Assembly (NCBI GenBank): GCA_003649695.1
Contig: QMSR01000026.1
Location: 1 to 10,740, forward strand
DNA: 10,740 nt
Source of the DNA: Thermoplasmata archaeon
Lineage (GTDB): Archaea; Thermoplasmatota; Thermoplasmata; Thermoplasmatales; B87-G9
Direction of reading: 5' to 3'
Of this stretch, positions 5,919 to 10,740 are shown piece after piece. A program made the translations under genes and the position numbers. Each line of letters begins with the position of its first letter. The first letter of the stretch is position 1. A model generated the notes under the pieces. That model saw only the letters and a list, made by a program, of their open reading frames with translations, was not told the DNA's origin and made no database searches.

Positions 5919-6904
5919 GGAGGATCATAGATTCCATCTTCGGTTGGATCCTCGCAACAGTAGTAGTTTTCGAGATCCTCTACATCTTCTACGGCTTGGT
6001 CTTCTACCCAACCTCCATCTTCAAGTTCGGGAGCCTCCCCCTTTTCCTGCTCGCCCCACTACCGAACCCCATCATCCTCCTGACCTTCATCAGCGGCGTG
6101 GCCCTGCTCGCATACATCCTGTCCGTTTCCGTAATCGTATCCGCGTCGGCATCTTACTCCTTCTTCGGCTGCTCCGAGTGCAGGAGGGGGCTCGCGAGGC
6201 TCATGGGGGTAATAGCTGCCTTCTCCATGCTGGAGGCCGTGATCAGGCTCTTTTTCGAGCGTTTCCCGAACCCGATGGAGGGCATGGAGACGTGGAAGAT
6301 CTGGATGTATCTCCTCAACGCCTCCTTCTACGAGGAGGTGGTATCCAGGGTGCTCCTGATAGGAGTACCCGTAGCCCTCCTGAGCATCCGCGATAGGGGC
6401 TGGTACAAGCTCATCCTCGGGAAGATACCCAAGGACAGGAGGGGACCCCTACTCTGGATCTTCGTGGCCATCTCATCCATCACCTTCGGCTATGCCCACG
6501 TACCGGGATGGGGGCTCCTAAAGCTCATATCGGCCATCCCGGCGGGGGTGGCCCTCTCCCTGGCCTTCGTCTACTACGGTATCTGGGCGTCCATTGCCCT
6601 TCACTTCGCGGTGGACTTCATGTCGGCCATGATGACCGGCCCCCACGGGAGCATTTTCACGATCCCCTTCGGAATATTGCTGGTTGCCTTCGCTGGATAT
6701 GGGATCTATGTGATCCTGGCCTCCCTGGTCTCCAGGCTGGGGAAGCCGAAGGCCGCCAGGAGGAGGGTCGTAAGGGTGAGGGCCTGCCCCTCCTGCGGGG
6801 GCGTCCGCTTCCTGTACCTCGGGGAGGGGCTCTACAGGTGTTTGGACTGCGGCATGGTCCTCAGGGAGGAGGACCTCGTGATCAAGGAGATAGTGGTGGA
6901 GTGA
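5915..6904 (+). CDS. CPBP-family intramembrane metalloprotease with C-terminal zinc ribbon
   Basis: A 329-aa membrane protein with roughly eight hydrophobic segments (about 8-30, 40-50, 53-76, 93-108, 145-157, 179-190, 203-226, 247-273). It carries the three CPBP/Abi (PF02517) motifs: EExxxR as EEVVSR (140-145), FxxxH as FGYAH (191-195) and HxxxD as HFAVD (230-234). The Glu and His residues form the glutamate protease active site in Rce1-like relatives. After the last membrane helix comes a basic stretch (RLGKPKAARRRVVRVR, about 274-289), then a zinc ribbon with C291-x2-C294 and C309-x2-C312, expected in the cytoplasm. A further CSEC pair is at 86-89. Family roles include prenyl-protein CAAX processing, bacteriocin immunity and regulated proteolysis; the substrate here is unknown. 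It starts within the phosphorylase stop (ATGA) and is followed by the phosphoesterase with zero gap, so it is a co-transcribed part of this operon, although its link to the DNA genes is not obvious. Confidence 0.88.
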   Translation: MRRIIDSIFGWILATVVVFEILYIFYGLVFYPTSIFKFGSLPLFLLAPLPNPIILLTFISGVALLAYILSVSVIVSASASYSFFGCSECRRGLARLMGVIAAFSMLEAVIRLFFERFPNPMEGMETWKIWMYLLNASFYEEVVSRVLLIGVPVALLSIRDRGWYKLILGKIPKDRRGPLLWIFVAISSITFGYAHVPGWGLLKLISAIPAGVALSLAFVYYGIWASIALHFAVDFMSAMMTGPHGSIFTIPFGILLVAFAGYGIYVILASLVSRLGKPKAARRRVVRVRACPSCGGVRFLYLGEGLYRCLDCGMVLREEDLVIKEIVVE

Positions 6905-7630
6905 ATGGCCAAGGCCCTGAGGCTGGATGAAAGCCTCATAATCACCAGGCACGGGGCGGCCGTCCTGGAAGACGTCTCTGCGGCCGTGATCGCGGATCTC
7001 CACATAGGCTTTGAGGGGGTCATGGCCCAGAAGGGCCTCTTCCTGCCCAAGGTGCAGTTAGAGGCCATAATCGAGAACCTCGAGGCCTTGATCTCCGAAA
7101 TGGGTCCCGATATCCTCATAGTGGCGGGGGACTTGAAGCATGAGTTCTCCAAGAACATTTCACAGGAGTGGAGCGAGGTCAGGAGGTTTCTGGACTTCGT
7201 CCTGGAGAGGGTCGAGCTCATTGTGGTCAGGGGGAACCACGACAACTACCTAGGGGCGATCCTTGCGGAGCGGGGCGTGCCCTTCGTCAGGAAGCTGGAG
7301 ATGGGGCGGTGGACCATCGTCCACGGGCATGAGATGCTGGAGGACTGGAAGGGGACCCTGATCATGGGGCACGAGCACCCGTCCATAAGCATCAGGGACG
7401 AGGTGGGGGCGGTTTACCGCTTCCCCGCCTTCCTCTACTCGAGGGAGAGGAGGATCCTCGTCCTCCCCCCACAGAGCATCTACGCCTCGGGCACGGACGT
7501 CTCCGCCTACAGCAGGGAGGACCTCCTCTCCCCGATCCTGAGGGAGTTCGGGCTTGAGGGCTTCGAGGCATACCCCATCATGGAGGATCTCGGAGTTGTC
7601 GACCTGGGCATGAGGGTTGGTGCAGTATGA
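6905..7630 (+). CDS. Calcineurin-like phosphoesterase, archaeal RPA-associated type (Rpe, COG1407-like)
   Basis: 241 aa with all metallophosphoesterase motifs in order: DLH (D31, H33), GDLKHEF (G75-D76), RGNHDN (N111, H112), VHGHE (H140, H142) and GHEHP (H156, H158). These ligate a two-metal centre that hydrolyses phosphoester bonds. The AVIADLHIGFE start, the short insert with GHEHPSISI and the length fit the COG1407 ICC-like group, the same group as the bacterial ligase-associated PdeM. Family knowledge: in Haloferax the homologue, called rpe, sits with rpa and rpap genes and is linked by context to single-strand-DNA metabolism; in other organisms COG1407 genes neighbour Lhr helicases. Here the gene is immediately followed by an RPA-associated protein gene (ATGA overlap), so a DNA-repair role is inferred. 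The biochemical substrate is unknown. The ATG follows the previous stop with no gap, and GGTGGAG just upstream can act as Shine-Dalgarno. Confidence 0.9.
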   Translation: MAKALRLDESLIITRHGAAVLEDVSAAVIADLHIGFEGVMAQKGLFLPKVQLEAIIENLEALISEMGPDILIVAGDLKHEFSKNISQEWSEVRRFLDFVLERVELIVVRGNHDNYLGAILAERGVPFVRKLEMGRWTIVHGHEMLEDWKGTLIMGHEHPSISIRDEVGAVYRFPAFLYSRERRILVLPPQSIYASGTDVSAYSREDLLSPILREFGLEGFEAYPIMEDLGVVDLGMRVGAV

Positions 7631-8400
7631 GCGGGGAGCCCAGCTGGAGGCTTTTTGCGGTTGAGCTCAGGAGGGCCACCCAGGTGGCGGGGGGGAGGCT
7701 CATCACCGAGCTGGGGGCAAACCCCGGCAGGCTCTTCATGGTGGGTATTGCGACCATGAAGACCGACAGGGGGATCGAGGTCAGGGACCACACGGATTCT
7801 ATAGTGTTCACGATAACCCGAAGGACTGAGGTGGGGGATCTCGAGGTTCCCGGCTACGTCATGGTGCACGGCAACCTGAGGGTGCAGGGGGCTCAGACTA
7901 TCTTCGCCGACTACGTCATGCGGGCGGACAGGTCCCTCATGGAGGAGTGGACCGCCGAGGCCCTACTCCTGCTGGTCGAGCGATTGGAGGCCCTGGTGGA
8001 GGCCGAGAGGTCCGGGGTGGAGAGGCTGGTGGATCTAGGGTATTCGCCCTTCGCGGCCTCCTGTGCCCGGAGGGCCCTGGAGGCCTACGGTGCGGTGGAC
8101 CTGGAGTACTACAGGGGCCTGGCGGCGGCCACGAGGATGGCCCTGATGGGGGAAGCCGGGACCATGCTACCCCTGCCGACGCCCGAGTCCGCGGACCCGG
8201 AGACCCTGGTCCTCTCGGTCCTCCGCTCCCTGGGAGGGGAGGCCTCCTATGAGGAGATCCTGCAGGAGGCCTCGAGGAAGGGCCTGGACAGGGTGTCCGT
8301 GGACTCCGCGCTGGACTCCCTCATATCCTCAGGCCTGGTGGAGGAGGTCAGTTTAAACGTCTTCAGGCTTAGGGGTGGTGGCCATGAGGGTGGTTCTTGA
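7627..8400 (+). CDS. RPA-associated protein: OB fold plus winged helix (RPA32-like, COG3390 type)
   Basis: 257 aa. The N-terminal about 100 residues follow the pattern of the archaeal RPA-associated protein: WRLFAVELRRA (7-17), ITELGANPGRLFMVGIATM (26-44), RDHTDSIVFTITR (53-65) and VPGYVMVHGNLRV (74-86). This is an OB fold, with an Asp-x-Thr turn where RPA32 has DGTG. A helical linker (about 100-175) starts with MEEWTAEALLLLVERLEAL. The C terminus (about 190-248) looks like a winged helix with SYEEILQEASRKG and SALDSLISSGLVEEV, as in the C-terminal domain of RPA32. Family knowledge: such proteins bind single-stranded DNA or partner with RPA in Pyrococcus and Haloferax. No RPA large subunit is in the window. 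Gene order Rpe-RPA-associated protein supports the call. The ATG at 7627 overlaps the previous stop as ATGA, with GGTG 4 nt before it. Not a strong single-motif identification, so function is partly inferred. Confidence 0.78.
   Translation: MSGEPSWRLFAVELRRATQVAGGRLITELGANPGRLFMVGIATMKTDRGIEVRDHTDSIVFTITRRTEVGDLEVPGYVMVHGNLRVQGAQTIFADYVMRADRSLMEEWTAEALLLLVERLEALVEAERSGVERLVDLGYSPFAASCARRALEAYGAVDLEYYRGLAAATRMALMGEAGTMLPLPTPESADPETLVLSVLRSLGGEASYEEILQEASRKGLDRVSVDSALDSLISSGLVEEVSLNVFRLRGGGHEGGS
8374..8380 (+). promoter_or_regulatory. Shine-Dalgarno sequence deciding the PINA start
   Basis: GGTGGTG contains two overlapping GGTG units and ends 3 nt before the ATG at 8384. The in-frame GTG codons at 8375 and 8378 lie inside it, so the ATG is the more likely start. 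Confidence 0.5.
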
Positions 8401-9940
8401 CCCATCGACCATCGTGACTGGCAGGGCCCTCAGGTTCCTCCAGGAGGGCGAGGTGGAGGAGGTTGTGCTCCCCGACTCGGTCCTGGCCCTCTTCGAGTTC
8501 GAGGCCAGGAGGGGGCAATCCGTCGGCTACGCCGCCCTGGCCGAGCTGGAGGCCATTAGGAGGCACTGCGATGAGGCGGGTATACCCTTTCTCATCCACG
8601 GCGAGAGGCCTAGGGACTGGGCATACAGGGGGGTGCCCGAGGAGAGGGCGAAGGGGGACGCGATCACGGCCTCCCTTGAGCTGGGGGTGACCCTCCTCAC
8701 CTCGGATTCGGTTCAGGCGAGGGTCGCCGCCATCAAGGGGGCCAGTTACCTCCTCCTGGAGGCAGGCCCGGAGACCCCGAAGATAGAGGATTTCTTCGAC
8801 TCCGAGACCATGTCCGTGCACATCAGGGCCGGGAGGCCTCCGGTGGCGAAGAAGGGGACGCCCGCCAACTTCCGCCTCGTCGAGCTGGGCGACAGACCAC
8901 TTAGCGACGAGGAGGTCGAGGACATAGCCACCGACGTGGTGGAGAGGGCGAGGGCCGCCCCTGAGGCGTTCATCGAGATCGACGAGGAGGGCGCCACCGT
9001 GGTCCAGCTCAGGGAGTACAGGATCGTGATCGCTAGGCCGCCCTTCTCGGACAGGATCGAGATCACGGCCGTGAGGCCCCTGGTGAAGCTTACGCTGGAC
9101 TACTACAGGCTGCCCAAGGAGGTGATGGACAGGCTCCTGAACAGGGCGAGGGGTATATTGATAGCCGGCGCCCCCGGCATGGGGAAGTCTACCTTCGCCC
9201 AGGCCCTGGCGGAGTTCTACGCCTCCAAGGGGAAGATCGTGAAGACCATGGAGAGGCCGAGGGACCTTCAGCTCTCAGACCTCGTCACCCAGTTCACGGC
9301 CCTCGGGGGAAGGATGGACAGGACGGGGGACATTCTCCTCCTCCTGAGGCCGGACTTCACGATCTTCGACGAGATGAGGACCACCGACGATTTCAGGGTC
9401 TTCTCGGACATGCGCCTGGCGGGCGTTGGCATGGTGGGCGTAGTCCACGCCACGAGGCCCATAGACGCTATCCAGAGGCTCATAGGGAGGGTCGAGCTCG
9501 GAGTGATTCCTCAGGTGGTGGACACTGTGATCTTCATCGACGGAGGGAGGGTGACGAAGATATACACGCTGGAGTACACGGTCAAGGTTCCAACGGGCAT
9601 GATGCACGAGGAGCTGGCCAGGCCCGTGATAGAGGTCAGGGACTTCCAGACGGGGGAGCTGGAGTACGAGATCTACATGTTTGGGGAGCAGGTCTCGGTG
9701 GTCCCCATAAGGAGGGTCTCCAGAAGACGCAGGCAGAGGGTGGAGGGGATCGAGGTGAAGAAGAGGTACATCTACGTGGACGCCATGGGGGCCTCAAAGG
9801 TGGTCCTGGAGGACGAGTCAGGTCCCTTTGCATCCTTCTTCACCCGGGGAGACAAGGTGAGGATCAGGAAGGGCTCCGGGGTCGGGAAGAGGATCATCGA
9901 GGCCCTGAAGAAAGGGACCCTGAGGATCCTGAGGGAGTGA
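8384..9940 (+). CDS. PINA: PIN domain, RecA-like ATPase and KH domain protein (COG1855)
   Basis: 518 aa from the ATG at 8384 (the frame extends to a GTG at 8375, but that lies in the ribosome-binding stretch). N-terminal PIN nuclease-like domain (about 1-125): VLDPSTI (D6), LALFEFEA, KGDAI (D92) and LLTSDS (D108) supply the acidic site. Central hexameric secretion-type/PilT-like ATPase (about 230-400): Walker A GAPGMGKS (262-269), LRPDFTIFDEM with D329/E330 as Walker B, and VGVVHAT with H355. A basic stretch RRVSRRRRQR (about 443-452) precedes a C-terminal KH-like domain (about 458-518) with GSGVGKRIIEAL. Family knowledge: in Sulfolobus, PINA forms a hexamer that promotes Holliday-junction branch migration and works with helicase Hjm through its KH domain. 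Its gene follows the RPA-associated gene with a 17-nt overlap, which fits a role in fork or junction processing. Its last 47 nt overlap the convergent gene. Whether the PIN domain cleaves nucleic acid is unknown. Confidence 0.93.
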   Translation: MRVVLDPSTIVTGRALRFLQEGEVEEVVLPDSVLALFEFEARRGQSVGYAALAELEAIRRHCDEAGIPFLIHGERPRDWAYRGVPEERAKGDAITASLELGVTLLTSDSVQARVAAIKGASYLLLEAGPETPKIEDFFDSETMSVHIRAGRPPVAKKGTPANFRLVELGDRPLSDEEVEDIATDVVERARAAPEAFIEIDEEGATVVQLREYRIVIARPPFSDRIEITAVRPLVKLTLDYYRLPKEVMDRLLNRARGILIAGAPGMGKSTFAQALAEFYASKGKIVKTMERPRDLQLSDLVTQFTALGGRMDRTGDILLLLRPDFTIFDEMRTTDDFRVFSDMRLAGVGMVGVVHATRPIDAIQRLIGRVELGVIPQVVDTVIFIDGGRVTKIYTLEYTVKVPTGMMHEELARPVIEVRDFQTGELEYEIYMFGEQVSVVPIRRVSRRRRQRVEGIEVKKRYIYVDAMGASKVVLEDESGPFASFFTRGDKVRIRKGSGVGKRIIEALKKGTLRILRE

Positions 9941-10616
9941 CCCTGGAGCCGCAGACCGGACACCGCTCAAGACCCTCCCTGTGGTAGAAGACGTGGCCAT
10001 TCTCGCACACGTATCTGAGGTACTTTTCCTTCCTGCTCGGCGGCCTAAGGGAGACGATCGCGTAAGCGGCAACGAGGACTGCCAGGAGGGCGTACCTCAC
10101 CTTGGACCACGTGCTGGATACGACCGACACGAGGAGATCCGGTATTAGGCCGTCTACGCCCAGCTTTTCCAAATCCACAACCCCGTGGACGACGGCGGAA
10201 CGGAAGACCTCCTCCGGGAACCAACCGGGGCTAGCGAGGGTGTAGTTCCTGCCTGATGAGCGGAAGGTCATCCTTACGGCTACGAGATAGGATCCTACGC
10301 CCGCCGCCCCCGCCTCGACGGGCACACTCAGAGTTTTCTCATCAGCGACATCGCCCACCTCGAAGATCCTCGGGATTTTAGGGAATTTACCTCTCTCCAT
10401 CACGACCATTCCGTGGATCGGGGACACGTAGGCCCTGGCATAGGGTCTGAATTCGAGGATGACGTCTTCCATCACAGCGTTCAAACGGTTTTCGATCGTT
10501 ACGTTCAAGAAGCCGCTGCCTCCCTTGGGGATCCTGCATGGACCGCTCATGTGTAGGATGTCTCCGCCGGGAGTCGTTGCGAGAACTAGAATGGCGACGA
10601 GCGCGAGGATTCTCAT
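9894..10616 (-). CDS. Secreted, single-pass membrane protein with cytosolic zinc ribbon, function unknown
   Basis: 240 aa. I do not recognise the family. The N terminus is a short signal peptide or signal anchor (MRILALVAILVLATT, 1-15). Residues about 20-165 form a predicted extracellular region, probably beta-sandwich: GSGFLNVTIENRLNAVMEDV reads like the start of an Ig- or CARDB-like domain of the kind found in archaeal surface proteins, with possible N-glycosylation sites NVT (38-40) and NYT (124-126). A membrane helix follows (about 172-191), then a basic stop-transfer segment (RPPSRKEK) and a Cys/His ribbon in the cytoplasm: C204-ENG-H208 and C219-PV-C222, ending in a Ser/Gly-rich tail. 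It may sense or assemble something across the membrane, but that is speculation. It starts in an ATGA overlap with the upstream gene and has a strong Shine-Dalgarno; its 3' end runs 47 nt into the PINA gene on the other strand. Confidence 0.75.
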   Translation of the reverse strand: MRILALVAILVLATTPGGDILHMSGPCRIPKGGSGFLNVTIENRLNAVMEDVILEFRPYARAYVSPIHGMVVMERGKFPKIPRIFEVGDVADEKTLSVPVEAGAAGVGSYLVAVRMTFRSSGRNYTLASPGWFPEEVFRSAVVHGVVDLEKLGVDGLIPDLLVSVVSSTWSKVRYALLAVLVAAYAIVSLRPPSRKEKYLRYVCENGHVFYHREGLERCPVCGSRVTPSGSSGSLSSGPR

Positions 10617-10740
10617 TTCTGGAGCACCTCCATGATCCTGATGAGCCTGGAGGCCCTAGCATCATCGCCCCTCCTGAGGGCGAAAATGATCTCGCTGGCC
10701 AGCACCGCCATCCCCTGGGAGACGGGGTTCCTGGCCGGAC
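10613..10740 (-). CDS. C-terminal end of an unrecognised protein (partial at right edge)
   Basis: Reading leftward from 10738, one frame is open for 41 codons and ends in a TGA at 10615-10613 that overlaps the ATG of the membrane protein gene (ATGA), as with the other genes here. The visible peptide looks like one or two amphipathic helices (for example MAVLASEIIFALRRGDD followed by ARASRLIRIMEVLQK). The other two minus-strand frames either hit a stop or read as low-complexity Ser/Pro/Gly sequence. Function cannot be told from this fragment; co-translation suggests a partner of the secreted zinc-ribbon protein. Confidence 0.65.
   Translation of the reverse strand, partial: PARNPVSQGMAVLASEIIFALRRGDDARASRLIRIMEVLQK
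10625..10631 (-). promoter_or_regulatory. Shine-Dalgarno sequence of the secreted zinc-ribbon protein gene
   Basis: On the minus strand GGAGGTG, a full complement to the archaeal 16S rRNA 3' end, lies 8 nt before the ATG at 10616, inside the end of the upstream gene. It is the clearest ribosome binding site in the window and supports both the start and the reality of the gene. Confidence 0.75.

Noticed and set aside
8375..8383. GTG start at 8375 for PINA
   Set aside because: The two GTG codons form part of the GGTGGTG ribosome-binding stretch, and the family N terminus begins at the ATG (MRVVLDPS).
1..10740. CRISPR array, insertion sequence, tRNA/rRNA genes or provirus/defence island
   Set aside because: No regularly spaced repeats, transposase, inverted-repeat ends or RNA-gene signatures were seen. 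Purine-rich GAGGAGG-like runs recur but reflect codon use (Glu-Glu-Arg and similar). The CPBP protein has an Abi-family label, but its context is housekeeping.

Overview
The window looks like part of a thermophilic archaeal chromosome. The signs are a GC-rich, almost gapless sequence; AGG as the dominant arginine codon; TATA-like boxes about 27 nt upstream of start codons; Shine-Dalgarno stretches of the GGTG/GGAGGTG type; and several typically archaeal families (PIN-ATPase-KH protein PINA, RPA-associated OB-fold protein, COG1407-type phosphoesterase, 241-aa MTAP/PNP-family phosphorylase). The lineage cannot be fixed from the sequence alone. A full-length MutL is uncommon in archaea and may help to place it.

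Layout. The left edge (2-508, +) is the 3' part of an RlmE/FtsJ-type rRNA methyltransferase, which converges on and overlaps a leftward operon. That operon reads from a divergent promoter near 5141-5170: ECF transporter S component, fused double ABC ATPase, T component, dCTP deaminase and MutL (5118 down to 477). Its genes overlap or lie 9 nt apart. From the same 74-bp promoter region a rightward operon starts (5193-9940): MTAP/MTIP-family purine nucleoside phosphorylase, a CPBP (Abi) membrane protease with a zinc-ribbon tail, a calcineurin-like phosphoesterase (Rpe/COG1407 type), an RPA-associated OB-fold/winged-helix protein (COG3390 type), and PINA. The right edge is a second leftward operon: the last 41 codons of an unrecognised gene, then a secreted, membrane-anchored protein with a cytosolic zinc ribbon, whose 3' end overlaps PINA.

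How they may work together. Both sides of the divergent promoter mix nucleotide metabolism with genome maintenance: dCTP deaminase plus endonuclease-type MutL on the left, and purine/methylthionucleoside salvage plus single-strand-DNA-binding and Holliday-junction functions on the right. The phosphoesterase plus RPA-associated protein pair matches the haloarchaeal rpa/rpap/rpe gene association. PINA directly downstream suggests that the module serves replication-fork or recombination processing. The transporter's substrate is unknown.

The 74 bp at 5119-5192 is essentially the only non-coding DNA. I see no RNA genes, CRISPR arrays, insertion sequences or intergenic terminators.
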